Positions 42,827 to 53,129 of a stretch of DNA of 64,000 bases are shown piece by piece. Numbering within the stretch: position 1 is the stretch's first letter; each line of letters begins with the position of its first letter. The notes under the pieces were generated by a model. That model was not told the origin of the DNA. It made no database searches and saw only the letters and a program-made list of their open reading frames with translations. The translations under genes and the position numbers were made by a program. This DNA is from Desulfovibrio piger. Its GTDB lineage: Bacteria > Desulfobacterota > Desulfovibrionia > Desulfovibrionales > Desulfovibrionaceae. Location: the NCBI RefSeq assembly GCF_900116045.1, contig NZ_LT630450.1:2504501-2568500 (forward strand). The letters are read 5' to 3'.

Positions 42827-42972
42827 TGTGTCCTCCAGATGTTGAAACGTACGTTTCTTGTAGTCCTCGGGGGGAAGGGGCTCCCACCCAAAGGAATGCA
42901 TAGCGTCCCCCCCCTGGGCTGTCAAGGGAAGATTTTTTTTGCACAGGTGCGTGGCGTGGCCCCCCGGCGCGT

Positions 42973-44328
<1,356 letters not shown>

Positions 44329-44548
44329 GGTCAACTCCGTGATCGTTGCGGATGGAAAAAGGACGGGAAGGCCGGAAAGGCAGGGGCGGGCCGCCGCGGA
44401 CGGACAGCGGCGATGACGTGCCGCTGCCCGGGCAGGCCATGCCCGGTGCGGCTTTCCCGTCAAGACCCGCCCTTTCTAATACAGGCCGCCACGCAGGTAA
44501 AGACGGGCCATGCTTGCGCCGGACCGGGCAAGACGTTACACAGAAAAC

Positions 44549-45646
44549 ATGAAACACGTTCCCGTATATCGTGAGGCTGTGGAAGTGCCCGCCCTGCCGG
44601 GCCTTTTTGTCCGTCCTCTGGAAAGCTCCCTGCTGGAGCAGGCCCGGGCCCATCTGGACAACCTGACCAAACCGCGCGGCAGTCTGGGCCGCCTGGAAGA
44701 GCTGGCCCGGCGTCTGTACGCCATGGCCGGGGGCGTCACCCCCCTGAGCGTGAGCCCGGCCCTGATGCTGACCGTGGCCGGGGATCACGGCGTGGCGCTC
44801 CAGGGAGTCTCGCCCATGCCGCAGGCCGTGACCCGCCAGATGACGCGCAATTTCCTCAATGGCGGCGCGGGCATCAACGTGCTGTGCCGCAGCAGCGGCA
44901 TGGACCTGCGCGTGGTGGATGCCGGTTGCGCCGGCGGCCCCTATGAGCCGCACGAGCTGCTCATCGACCGCCGCCTGGGTGACGGCACCGCCGACATCAG
45001 CAAGGGCCCGGCCATGAGCCGGGAGACCTGCCTGCGGGGCCTGCGCCACGGCATCGCCCTGGTGGAAGAGTTCGCGGACAAGGGCTACCGCTGTTTCGGC
45101 ACCGGCGAGATGGGCATCGGCAACTCCACGCCGGCCACGGCCATCAACTGCGCGCTCTTCGGTTTCGACCCTGACGCGGCCACGGGCCCGGGGGCAGGTT
45201 CCGATCCCGAACGGGTGCGCCACAAGGCCGCCATCGTGCGCCGCGCCCTGGAGGTCAACGCCGAGGCCCTGAAGGGCGACGGGGTGGACATCCTGGCCGC
45301 GCTGGGCGGTTTCGAGCTGGCCATCATGGCCGGCATCATGCTGGGGGCCGCGTCGCGTTCCCTGCCCATACTGGTGGACGGCTTCATCTGCAGCGCCGCC
45401 TATGCCGCCGCGGTGCGCATCTGCCCGCTGGTGGCCCAGTACGCCATCCTGTCCCACGCTTCGGCCGAGCCCGGCCATGTGCCCGCCCTGGGCGCGCTGG
45501 ACGGCGGCACGCCCCTGCTGCATCTGGACATGCGGCTGGGCGAGGGCACCGGCGGTGCCGTGGCCTATCACCTGCTGCGCTGCGCCGTGAACATCTTCAA
45601 CGAGATGGCCACCTTTGCCGAAGCCCAGGTGGACGAAGGCCTGTGA
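44549..45646 (+). CDS. cobT: Nicotinate-nucleotide-dimethylbenzimidazole phosphoribosyltransferase
   Basis: 365 residues from the ATG at 44549. It makes alpha-ribazole phosphate (or an analogue) for the cobalamin lower ligand. The family core is visible: LDNLTKPRGSLGRLEELARRL, VAGDHGVALQGVSPMPQAVT, NFLNGGAGINVL, GEMGIGNSTPATA and HASAEPGHVPALGALDGGTPLLHLDMRLGEGTGGAVA with the catalytic Glu. It overlaps the next ABC ATPase gene by one base (TGATG). No cobalamin riboswitch was recognised upstream. Confidence 0.95.
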   Translation: MKHVPVYREAVEVPALPGLFVRPLESSLLEQARAHLDNLTKPRGSLGRLEELARRLYAMAGGVTPLSVSPALMLTVAGDHGVALQGVSPMPQAVTRQMTRNFLNGGAGINVLCRSSGMDLRVVDAGCAGGPYEPHELLIDRRLGDGTADISKGPAMSRETCLRGLRHGIALVEEFADKGYRCFGTGEMGIGNSTPATAINCALFGFDPDAATGPGAGSDPERVRHKAAIVRRALEVNAEALKGDGVDILAALGGFELAIMAGIMLGAASRSLPILVDGFICSAAYAAAVRICPLVAQYAILSHASAEPGHVPALGALDGGTPLLHLDMRLGEGTGGAVAYHLLRCAVNIFNEMATFAEAQVDEGL

Positions 45647-46632
45647 TGGAGACCGGGAACAGGGACGATGTGCTGGCGCTGGAGGATGTGCGCTGCCACT
45701 TTCCGGTGCGCCAGGGCATGCTGGGCGAAGTGCGCCATCTGCGGGCCGTGGACGGGGTGGACCTTGTCCTGCGGCCCGGCCAGAGCCTCGGGCTGGTGGG
45801 CGAATCCGGCTGCGGCAAGTCCACGCTGGGGCGCCTGGCCTGCGGCCTGCAGCGTCCTACCGGCGGCCGTGTCCTGTTCAGGGGCGAGCCGCTGCCGCCT
45901 GCCGGCGCGGGCAGCATGGCGGCCGGACGCATCCAGATGGTCTTTCAGGACCCGTTCTCTTCCCTCGATCCCCGCTGCCCCGTGGGGACCTCGGTGGAGG
46001 AGAGCCTGCTTGCCGGGAAGCGCCCGGCCCGCAAGGAACGCCGGGAGCGGGTGCGGGACATGTTCGCCACCGTGGGCCTGGCCGGCCTGGAGCGCCGTTA
46101 CCCGCACGAGTTCTCCGGCGGCCAGCGGCAGCGCATCGCCGTGGCCCGGGCGCTCATGACCCATCCCGATCTCATCGTCTGCGACGAGCCGGTCTCGGCG
46201 CTGGATGCCTCGGTGCAGGCGCAGATCCTCAACCTGCTGCGGCAGGTGCAGGAGGACTTCGGCCCCGCCTATCTGTTCATTTCCCACGATCTAGCCGTGG
46301 TGGGCTTCATGTGTCCCCGCATCCTGGTCATGTATCTGGGCCGCTTCGTGGAAGAGGGCCCGCGCGAGCGTCTGCTCCGGGAGCCCGCCCATCCCTATAC
46401 CCGCGCCCTGCTGGCCTCGGTGCCTTCCTTCGAGGATCTGCGTGACGGCAAAAGCCCGGTGCGCGCCCCCCGGCAGAACATCCGGGGCGAGCTGCCGAGC
46501 CCGCTGGATCCGCCGTCGGGCTGCCGCTTCCATCCCCGCTGCCCGCAGGCCACGGAACGCTGCCGCGAGGAAGCGCCGTCGTGGAAGGAGCTGGAGCCGG
46601 GCTGGCGGGTCCGCTGCCATCTGTATGCGTGA
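45646..46632 (+). CDS. OppF/DppF-type ABC transporter ATP-binding protein (orphan)
   Basis: 328 residues from the ATG at 45646. Walker A is GESGCGKST, the signature FSGGQRQRIAVARAL, and Walker B LIVCDEPVSALDASVQAQIL with a switch HDLAVVGF. The C-terminal GCRFHPRCPQATERC segment is specific for the oligopeptide/nickel (Opp/Dpp/Nik) subclass. Opp-type systems need two ATPases, two permeases and a binding protein; none of the others is in the window. Coupling to cobT hints at a link with cobalamin or metal uptake, but this is only context. Confidence 0.9.
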   Translation: METGNRDDVLALEDVRCHFPVRQGMLGEVRHLRAVDGVDLVLRPGQSLGLVGESGCGKSTLGRLACGLQRPTGGRVLFRGEPLPPAGAGSMAAGRIQMVFQDPFSSLDPRCPVGTSVEESLLAGKRPARKERRERVRDMFATVGLAGLERRYPHEFSGGQRQRIAVARALMTHPDLIVCDEPVSALDASVQAQILNLLRQVQEDFGPAYLFISHDLAVVGFMCPRILVMYLGRFVEEGPRERLLREPAHPYTRALLASVPSFEDLRDGKSPVRAPRQNIRGELPSPLDPPSGCRFHPRCPQATERCREEAPSWKELEPGWRVRCHLYA

Positions 46633-46935
46633 GCGCTGTTTCAGGGCAGGGGGAGGGAAGCGGCCCTCGCGCTGCTGCCCGTGTCCGTAGCTGCCTTCAT
46701 CGCACGGGCACGGCCCTGCGGGCCGCCGTCTGGTCGCCAATGCGTGCGCAACGCGCCCTCCCCCTGCATCTTCCTCCCCGGGCGTATTTTATCGGGAGAG
46801 GCGGGGACGTGGCGTGTTCCGGGATGCCGTGCGCGTCCACCGGACACCGGGATGGGGATGCGCGGTCGTTCCGGGCCTTCCTGGCTGTTCGTGGCGGCGG
46901 GAAGCGTTGTCTTTGTCCGTGCTGGGAGATTTATA
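46633..46935. other. Intergenic region, no gene seen
   Basis: A GC-rich stretch with short hairpins such as GGCCCTGCGGGCC near 46710 but no clear terminator. The open frame running through it into the next gene is rejected because the ribosome site is downstream. Confidence 0.4.
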
Positions 46936-46962
46936 TTGAAAATGAAATTCTTTTTCTATAAA
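46936..46962 (+). promoter_or_regulatory. Candidate promoter with Fur-like dyad
   Basis: GAAAATGAA-A-TTCTTTTTC at 46938-46956 is a near-perfect inverted repeat (one mismatched pair) and agrees with the classic 19-bp Fur box at 14 positions by my count. It overlaps TTGAAA (46936-46941) and TATAAA (46957-46962), 15 nt apart. Confidence 0.5.
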
Positions 46963-46992
46963 TTGGAGCAAATCCCCAGCAAAGGAGACCGT

Positions 46993-47301
46993 ATGGACAA
47001 TCGCTTCGGCACCACCTCCGGCATGGTCATCCAGACCGTCATGGAAAACGGGCAGGAACTCTGTCTGGCCATCGACGAGCGCGGCCTGTATCTGACCAGC
47101 GCCCGCTATCTGGACAAGAACCTGGCCGACCCCCACCGCTATTCCGGCAGCCGGGCCACCACCAAAGCCCGCCTGCTGGCCCTTGATCTGGACCCCGTCC
47201 GTCTGGCCGAGGCCAATGCCCACCGCATCCCGGTCTATACCGACGAGACCAGGAAAAAGATCAACCCCCTCAAGGCGTCCAAACGCGGTCTGAAGGGCTA
47301 G
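46993..47301 (+). CDS. Hypothetical small protein behind a Fur-like site
   Basis: 102 residues from the ATG at 46993, preceded by AAAGGAG. Sequence features: FGTTSGMVIQTVMENGQELCLAIDERGLYLTSARYLDKNL, then a conserved-looking DLDPVRLAEANAHRIPVYTDETRKKINPLKASKRG. It is soluble, basic at the C-terminus and has one cysteine. No family recognised. The good ribosome site and promoter make it a real gene. A terminator follows 123 nt later. Confidence 0.78.
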   Translation: MDNRFGTTSGMVIQTVMENGQELCLAIDERGLYLTSARYLDKNLADPHRYSGSRATTKARLLALDLDPVRLAEANAHRIPVYTDETRKKINPLKASKRGLKG

Positions 47302-47424
47302 TGATGGCCGCGCTTCCTGCGATGCCCGCATCGGGAGAGCATGCTCCCCGGAGCTGAATCCGGTCTGCGATGGCCGCATGCGGCCATGCGTGCAGCGCGC
47401 GGTGCATCCCTGGCGGCAAAACGA

Positions 47425-47453
47425 AAACGCCCGGCAGGAAATGCCGGGCGTTT
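47425..47453. terminator. Bidirectional intrinsic terminator
   Basis: AAACGCCCGGCA and TGCCGGGCGTTT form a perfect 12-bp stem around GGAAA. T-runs flank it in both directions (GTTTGATG on plus; GTTTTCGTTTT on minus), so it can end both the small-protein gene and speA. Confidence 0.85.
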
Positions 47454-47545
47454 GATGTTGCAGGAAAGCGCTTTTGGGGGCCGGGCCACGAGGAGGCGGG
47501 GCCTTTCAGCGTCAGGAAAAGTCCTTCCCCTTGAGGCCTCTTTTC

Positions 47546-49501
47546 CTAGCGTTCAAAATAGGTATAGCCGCGCAGGCCGTCTTCAAAAGCCTGGAGCACG
47601 GCAAAGCGGTCGCTGGGCGTCAGGCGTCCGGCCCGCACGGCGCGTTCGGCCGTGGCGCGCAGGTCGTCCAGGATGCGGCGGGGGTCGTATTCCACATAGC
47701 TCAGGATGTCGGCCACGGAGTCGCCGCGGATCTCGCGCACGTACTCATAGCCGCCGTCGGGATTGACGCGGATGGAGACCACGTTGGTGTCGCCCATGAG
47801 GTTGTGCAGGTCGCCCAGGGTCTCCTGATAGGCACCCACCAGGAAGACGCCCAGGTAGTATTCCTCGCCGTCCTTCAGGGGATGCAGGTCCAGGGTGGTC
47901 TTGAGGCCCTGCGGGTCGATGAAGTGGTCGATGCGGCCGTCAGAGTCGCAGGTGATGTCCGAGATGATGCCCTGGCGCGAGGGGAACTCGTTGAGGCGGT
48001 GCACCGGCATCACCGGGAAGAGCTGGTCGATGGCCCAGCTGTCCGGCAGGGACTGGAAGACGCTGAAGTTGCCGTAGTAGATGTCGGCCAGGCTCACGTC
48101 GATGTCCTGCAGGTCGCGGGGCACGGTCTTGAGTTTCACCTTCTCCTGGGCGATGCGCATGATGATGGCCCAGAAGAAGCGCTCCGAAAGGGTGCGCTGG
48201 CGCAGGTTCACCCGGCCCGTGGAGAAGAGCTTGCGCATCTCGTCACGGTAGTAGATGGCGTCGTTGTAGCATTCCTGCAGGTTGCGCAGGCTGATGTTGC
48301 CGTAGACCTCGCGCATGTTCAGCACGGGCTCGGGCGTGTCTTCGGGCAGTTCGGCGGGCAGCTGGGCCTCTTCCACGGCGCTCACGTCCAGCACATTGAA
48401 CAGCAGCACGGAATAGTAGGCCACGGTGGCGCGGCCGGATTCGGTGATGATGTGCGGATGCGGCACCTGCTGCTCGTCGAGGATGCTCATGATGGCTTCC
48501 ACGATGTCGGCGCTGTATTCGTCCAGATTGTAATTGCGCGACGAGATGTAATTGGTGTGCGAGCCGTCGTAGTCCACGGCCAGACCGCCGCCCAGGTCAA
48601 GGTAGCCCATGGGCGCGCCTTCCTGCACCAGGCCCACATAGAGGCGTGCGCCTTCCATGACGCCGGTGCGGATGTCGCGGATGTTGGAGACCTGCGAGCC
48701 CAGGTGGTAGTGCAGCAGACGGAAGCAGTCCAGCATGTCGCAGGCCTTGAGCTTGTCCACCACGTCCACGATCTGGGCCGGGGAAAGGCCGAAGGTGGAG
48801 CGCTCGCCGCCGGAGTCGGTCCAGTGGCCGCTGGCCTTGACCGAAAGTTTGGCGCGCACGCCGATGTGGGGCCGGATGCCCAGTTCACGGCTGCGGGAGA
48901 GCAGCACGTCCAGTTCGCCGGGCATCTCCAGCACGAAGAAAAGGTTGAGGCCCAGGCGCTGGGCCTGCAGGCCAAGGTCGATGAACTCCTCATCCTTGTA
49001 GCCGTTGCAGATGATGCAGGCCTCGGTGTCGCGCATCAGGGAGACCGCGGCGATGAGCTCGGCCTTGGAGCCCACTTCCAGGCCGTGGTGATAGCGGGCC
49101 CCGAACTGGGCGATCTTTTCCACCACCTGCTGCTGCTGGTTGACCTTGATGGGGAAGACGCCGCGGTATTCGCCCTGATAGTTCAGGTTCTTGATGGCCT
49201 TGCGGAAGGACTCGTGCAGGCTGGCGATACGGGAGTCCAGGATGTTTTCCACGCGCAGCAGCACGGGCATGTCGTAGCCGCGCTCACGCAGGCCGGAGAT
49301 GACCTCCGGGATGGATATCTGCGGTCCCTTGGGGCCCTGCGGGCAGACGACCACGTCCCCTTCGTCGGACACAGTAAAAAAGCCGGCCCCCCAGTTGCGG
49401 ATACCGTACAGCTCGATGGAATCCTCCACCCGCCACTGCTGCAATGCGCGGTTTTTTGCCAATTCTTGTGCCTCCAGCATCGGAAATTTCAGATGGGTCA
49501 T
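47546..49501 (-). CDS. speA: Biosynthetic arginine decarboxylase
   Basis: 651 residues, full length for SpeA. This PLP enzyme converts arginine to agmatine, the first step to putrescine by the agmatine route. Landmarks: YGIRNWGAGFFTVSDEGDVVVCPQG, GVFPIKVNQQQQVVEKIAQFG (the PLP Lys segment), GLEVGSKAELIAA, CNGYKDEEFIDL, HFHLGSQ-like YHLGSQVSNIRDI, and LDLGGGLAVDYDG. SpeA of this type also needs the long insert and C-terminal region seen here. It ends at the bidirectional terminator and diverges from the efflux-adaptor gene. Confidence 0.97.
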   Translation of the reverse strand: MTHLKFPMLEAQELAKNRALQQWRVEDSIELYGIRNWGAGFFTVSDEGDVVVCPQGPKGPQISIPEVISGLRERGYDMPVLLRVENILDSRIASLHESFRKAIKNLNYQGEYRGVFPIKVNQQQQVVEKIAQFGARYHHGLEVGSKAELIAAVSLMRDTEACIICNGYKDEEFIDLGLQAQRLGLNLFFVLEMPGELDVLLSRSRELGIRPHIGVRAKLSVKASGHWTDSGGERSTFGLSPAQIVDVVDKLKACDMLDCFRLLHYHLGSQVSNIRDIRTGVMEGARLYVGLVQEGAPMGYLDLGGGLAVDYDGSHTNYISSRNYNLDEYSADIVEAIMSILDEQQVPHPHIITESGRATVAYYSVLLFNVLDVSAVEEAQLPAELPEDTPEPVLNMREVYGNISLRNLQECYNDAIYYRDEMRKLFSTGRVNLRQRTLSERFFWAIIMRIAQEKVKLKTVPRDLQDIDVSLADIYYGNFSVFQSLPDSWAIDQLFPVMPVHRLNEFPSRQGIISDITCDSDGRIDHFIDPQGLKTTLDLHPLKDGEEYYLGVFLVGAYQETLGDLHNLMGDTNVVSIRVNPDGGYEYVREIRGDSVADILSYVEYDPRRILDDLRATAERAVRAGRLTPSDRFAVLQAFEDGLRGYTYFER

Positions 49502-49690
49502 GCGGGCGCTCCCGCCGCGGGAGTATTATGCCCGCACAGGGGGGAAAGTCAATTGTCCCGCCTTCCGGTCAGGTCCGGGAAGCCAGGGCGGGCAAGCCCT
49601 CCCGGGCGGGTCCCCCACTTGTTTTCTTGACGCGGTGTGTCGGGTGTGCAACGTTTTTGGGGCATCATCCAGAAAATCGTGAGGACTGCC

Positions 49691-50773
49691 ATGAAACATC
49701 TTGTCATCTTCCTGCTCCTGCTCGTCCCCGTGCTGGCCTCCTGCTCCGGCGAAAAGGACGGAAAGGGCGGCAGACAGGCCGCCCCCGTGCATGTGATGAC
49801 GGTCCAGCCGCGGGACGTGCCGCGCGTGCTCGGCGCCGTGGGCAATGTCAGGGCTTCCGCCAGTGTGGGGCTCACCCCCCGCGTGACCGGAGAGATAGAA
49901 AAGGTGCACTTTACGGAAGGGCAGGACGTGAAGGAAGGCGATGTGCTGCTGACCATCGATACCCGCCCCTTTGAAGCCACCCTGCGCGAGAAGCAGGGCC
50001 AGCTGGCCAAGTCCGAGGCCCAGCTGCGCAAGGCCACCAATGACGCGGGCCGCTACGGCAAACTGGTGGGCAACGGCTATGTGAGCCGCGAAGCCTACGA
50101 ACAGACCGCCACCGAGGCCGCGGCCCTGCGCGCCACCGTGCAGGCCGACAAGGCCGCGGTGGAAAGCGCCGCCCTGGATCTTTCCTACTGCACCTTGCGG
50201 GCCCCCATCAGCGGCCGCGTGGGCGGGCTCAAGGTAGACAAGGGCAATATGGTGCGCAGCTCCGATACCACGCCCATCGTCAGCATCGACACCCTTTCCC
50301 CCATCTATGTGACGTTCTCGGTGCCGGAACGGCATCTTTCGCTGATCCTCGACCGCATGCACGCCGGGCCGGTGGAAGTGGACGTGACCCCCACGGGCGG
50401 GCAGGCCGAGAAGGGCCTGCTGACCCTGGTGGAAAACAGCGTGGATACCACCACCGGCACCATCCAGCTGCGTGCCACCTTCGCCAACGAGAACCGCCGC
50501 CTCTGGCCCGGCCAGTTCGTGACCGTGGAACTGCCGCTGGGCATGGCGCGCCAGGCCCTGGCCATCCCCAGCCGGGCGGTGCAGAGCGGGCGCGAGGAAC
50601 ATTACCTCTATGTGGCCGGTGCTGACGGCAAGGCCTCCTACCGCAAGGTGGACATCCTTTTCGAGACCGGTGACACCAGCGTGGTGGAAGGCGCGCTCAA
50701 GGCCGGGGAAAGGGTCATCATCGACGGCATCGTGCGTCTGGCCCCCGATGTGCCGGTGGAGGTGCTGCCCTAG
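49691..50773 (+). CDS. RND-type efflux periplasmic adaptor (membrane fusion) lipoprotein, orphan
   Basis: 360 residues from the ATG at 49691. The signal MKHLVIFLLLLVPVLASC has a lipobox, so Cys18 is probably lipidated. The first biotinyl-lipoyl half (VRASASVGLTPRVTGEIEKVHFTEGQDVKEGDVLLTID) precedes a coiled-coil hairpin of about 70 residues, the second half (LDLSYCTLRAPISGRVG) and a beta-barrel with a membrane-proximal domain. This is the HlyD/AcrA-like family. The next gene is on the other strand and no inner-membrane RND pump follows, so its partner must lie elsewhere or be lost. Confidence 0.92.
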   Translation: MKHLVIFLLLLVPVLASCSGEKDGKGGRQAAPVHVMTVQPRDVPRVLGAVGNVRASASVGLTPRVTGEIEKVHFTEGQDVKEGDVLLTIDTRPFEATLREKQGQLAKSEAQLRKATNDAGRYGKLVGNGYVSREAYEQTATEAAALRATVQADKAAVESAALDLSYCTLRAPISGRVGGLKVDKGNMVRSSDTTPIVSIDTLSPIYVTFSVPERHLSLILDRMHAGPVEVDVTPTGGQAEKGLLTLVENSVDTTTGTIQLRATFANENRRLWPGQFVTVELPLGMARQALAIPSRAVQSGREEHYLYVAGADGKASYRKVDILFETGDTSVVEGALKAGERVIIDGIVRLAPDVPVEVLP

Positions 50774-50810
50774 GGACGTCCGCCTCCACCGCCCGCAAGG
50801 GCGTCATGCA

Positions 50811-51440
50811 TCACGCGTCCCCGGCCGGCGTACAGCGGGCGCGGCCGTCGGTGCGGCCGGCAAGGGCTTCCTCAAAGGGGCCGCGCAGGGCCTCGGGCAG
50901 ACGGATGCGCACCCGGGCGGCCTGGTCATAGGCCTCGGCGCTGACGCGGGCCTCGAAGGCGGGCAGCAGGCGGTGCAGGCGGTCCAGATGGGCATAGTCC
51001 AGCTGCACGTCCAGCTCCACGGTGGGCACTTTTTCCGCCAGCGGCAGGGCGGCCAGGTTTTCGCGCACCGAGTCCTGATAGGCCCGCACCAGGCCGCCGG
51101 TGCCCAGTTTGACGCCGCCGAACCAGCGCGTGACCACCATGGTGATCTCGCCCACGCCGCAATGCAGCAGCACCTGCAGCATGGGGCGTCCGGCCGTGCC
51201 GTGCGGTTCGCCGTCATCCGAAAAGCCCACCTGTCCGCTGTGCCCCGGAGGCCCGGCCACGAAGGCCCAGCAATTGTGGGTGGCGTCGGCGTGCCGGGTG
51301 CGGATCTGCTCCACGAAGGCGCGGGCGGCCTCCATGCCTGGCGTATGCGCGCAATGGGTCAAAAAGCGGCTGCGCCGGATGATGATCTCGGTCTGGAACG
51401 GGGACGCGGCATCGGCGGCAGGGACGGGAAAGCGGCTCAT
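50811..51440 (-). CDS. yigZ: YigZ/IMPACT family protein
   Basis: 209 residues. The N-terminal domain has the family core RSRFLTHCAHTPGMEAARAFVEQIRTRHADATHNCWAFVAG, then SDDGEPHGTAGRPMLQVLLHCGVGEITMVVTRWFGGVKLGTGGLVRAY, close to the consensus. IMPACT-like proteins are linked to translation control; YigZ has no settled bacterial function. Its start codon overlaps the cupin stop by 4 nt (ATGA on the minus strand). Confidence 0.93.
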   Translation of the reverse strand: MSRFPVPAADAASPFQTEIIIRRSRFLTHCAHTPGMEAARAFVEQIRTRHADATHNCWAFVAGPPGHSGQVGFSDDGEPHGTAGRPMLQVLLHCGVGEITMVVTRWFGGVKLGTGGLVRAYQDSVRENLAALPLAEKVPTVELDVQLDYAHLDRLHRLLPAFEARVSAEAYDQAARVRIRLPEALRGPFEEALAGRTDGRARCTPAGDA

Positions 51441-52006
51441 GCCTGCCCGCCTTCCCCGGGCGCGGGACAGCCGTCAGGCAGCCGGCAGAAATGTTCGATG
51501 CGCTCCCTGGCAAAGGGGTAGCGGCGTACCAGACAGGCCGCCCGGGCCAGCTCGAAATCACGAAAGTCGAAGCCCGGCGCCACCGTGCAGGAGACCAGGG
51601 AAAAGGCCGTCCCCGGGCAGGGCTCGGCGCCGAACCAGCAGCCGCCGGGCATGGGCAGCAGCAGATGCTGCCCGGCCAGGATGTCGGCCCCCAGCACCCG
51701 GTCCAGTTCCCGGCCGTCGGGCGTCAGGCAATAGAGGCGCAGGGGCCCGCCCAGATGGAAATGCCACAATTCATCCTGCCGTATGCGGTGCAGGCGGGAG
51801 CGCTCGCCCGCCTGCAGCAGATACAGGATGCTCGTGCTGCACGGACGGCTGCCGCAGATGCCGCAGGGGAGGCTTTCCGGCTGCAGGTCCTGCGTGCTGC
51901 ACCAGACGCGCCGGTAATGGCCGCCTTCCACATGGGGCATCAGGTCGTAGTGCCGGATGATCTCCTGGGCCGAAAGGGCGTGTACATGGGATTGGATCAC
52001 TGTCAT
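51437..52006 (-). CDS. DUF985-family cupin protein
   Basis: 189 residues. DLMPHVEGGHYRRVW at the start and STSILYLLQAGERSRLHRIRQDELWHFHLGGPLRLY with metal-like His/Glu residues identify the DUF985 cupin fold; a later PGGCWFGAEPCPGTAFSLVSCTVAPGFDFRDFELA is the second conserved half. Function is unknown; a sugar or small-molecule isomerase/binding role is often suggested. It is coupled to yigZ downstream and diverges from rubrerythrin. Confidence 0.88.
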   Translation of the reverse strand: MTVIQSHVHALSAQEIIRHYDLMPHVEGGHYRRVWCSTQDLQPESLPCGICGSRPCSTSILYLLQAGERSRLHRIRQDELWHFHLGGPLRLYCLTPDGRELDRVLGADILAGQHLLLPMPGGCWFGAEPCPGTAFSLVSCTVAPGFDFRDFELARAACLVRRYPFARERIEHFCRLPDGCPAPGEGGQA

Positions 52007-52183
52007 ACCTGTTTTTTAGCCTGCCTTGGCCCGGCCCGCAAGCTCTGCGGCCACGGGAACGCGGGCCCGGCCCCTGTCCGCCGGGAAACGGGCCGCCGGC
52101 ACGGGGAGGCGCCATTGACGCCGGCCGTTCCCGTCTTATCTTTTCTGGAGGCAGGAAAAGTAAAAAAAGATGCCAAAAAGTGC

Positions 52184-52224
52184 TTTACAAAGGCAGGGCT
52201 TTCCAGTAAATAGGAATCGTTCCT
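52184..52224 (+). promoter_or_regulatory. Rubrerythrin promoter with dyad
   Basis: TTTACA (52184-52189), 17 nt, TAAATA (52207-52212) is a good sigma-70 promoter. Overlapping the predicted start, AGGAA-TCG-TTCCT at 52212-52224 is a perfect 5-bp dyad suitable for a repressor. Confidence 0.65.
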
Positions 52225-52267
52225 GATTGAGCAAGATTTTTTGAACATATACCTTCCAAGGAGAACC

Positions 52268-52783
52268 ATGATGAGCAAGACCCTTGAAAATCTGATGGCT
52301 GCTTTCGCCGGCGAATCCCAGGCCAACCGCAAATACCTCGCCTATGCCCAGGCTGCCGACAAGGAAGGTCTGTCCGGTGTGGCCAAGGTGTTCCGCGCCG
52401 CTGCCGCTGCCGAGACCATCCATGCCCACACCCACCTGAAGAACGCCGGCAAGATCGGTGACACCGCTGCCAACCTGCAGGACGCCATCGGTGGTGAGAC
52501 CTACGAATTCACCAAGATGTATCCTGAAATGATCAAGGAAGCCGAGGCCGAAGGCCAGACCGCCGTGGCCAAGTACATGGAAATGGTGAACAAGGTGGAA
52601 GAAGTGCACGCCAACCTGTACAAGAAGGCCGCCGCTGACAACCACGCGTTCGACAACGTGGACTTCTATGTCTGCAAGGTCTGTGGCTACACCCACGAAG
52701 GCCCCTGTGATAGCTGCCCCGTGTGCGGCGCCAAGGCCGCTGCCTTCATCAAGGTGGACGATGTCTGCTGCCTGAACAAGTAA
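52268..52783 (+). CDS. rbr: Rubrerythrin
   Basis: 171 residues from the ATG at 52268; a second ATG follows directly, and AAGGAG lies 5 nt upstream. The four-helix diiron domain carries ExxH motifs: AFAGESQANRKYLAYA, AAAAETIHAHTHLK, EMIKEAEAEGQ and NKVEEVHANLYKKA. The C-terminal rubredoxin-like domain has CKVCGYTHEGPCDSCPVCG (two C-x2-C pairs). It reduces hydrogen peroxide in the cytosol of anaerobes. A strong terminator follows. Confidence 0.96.
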   Translation: MMSKTLENLMAAFAGESQANRKYLAYAQAADKEGLSGVAKVFRAAAAAETIHAHTHLKNAGKIGDTAANLQDAIGGETYEFTKMYPEMIKEAEAEGQTAVAKYMEMVNKVEEVHANLYKKAAADNHAFDNVDFYVCKVCGYTHEGPCDSCPVCGAKAAAFIKVDDVCCLNK

Positions 52784-53129
52784 GTTCGCCTGTCCGGGTT
52801 TTCCAGGCGCTGCCCTTCGGGGTGGCGCCTTTTTTTGTGCCCGCCGGACGGGCACGATGCCCTTGCCGTGGCGGGAAGCCTGGTTGACGGGGGCAGCCGC
52901 CGCCTGGCGCCCGGACCGTTCGGGGCTGAGGCAGGGGGCGGCGCGGGCAGGTCGACGGGGCGGCGCCGTGGCGCGCCTGTGGCCGGGGCGGTCTTTGCCG
53001 TGGAGCGCGCGCGGGGAGTACCGGGCAGGCTGTTGTGCCGGGCAGGCGAAAAAAGAGGTCCGCCGGATGGCGGCAGGGCCCCGGACTGCCGCAGATGACG
53101 GACGGCGAGGCGCTTTTGCCCCGGTGGCC
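52784..53129. other. Convergent intergenic region
   Basis: 346 nt containing the rubrerythrin terminator and then GC-rich DNA with no credible gene. No terminator for the response-regulator gene was seen. Confidence 0.55.
52805..52836 (+). terminator. Intrinsic terminator of rubrerythrin
   Basis: AGGCGC-TGCCC-TTCG-GGGTG-GCGCCT is an excellent stem-tetraloop followed by seven T residues. Confidence 0.92.

Noticed and set aside
44464..44548. Cobalamin riboswitch upstream of cobT
   Set aside because: The gap is too short and lacks the B12-box sequence.
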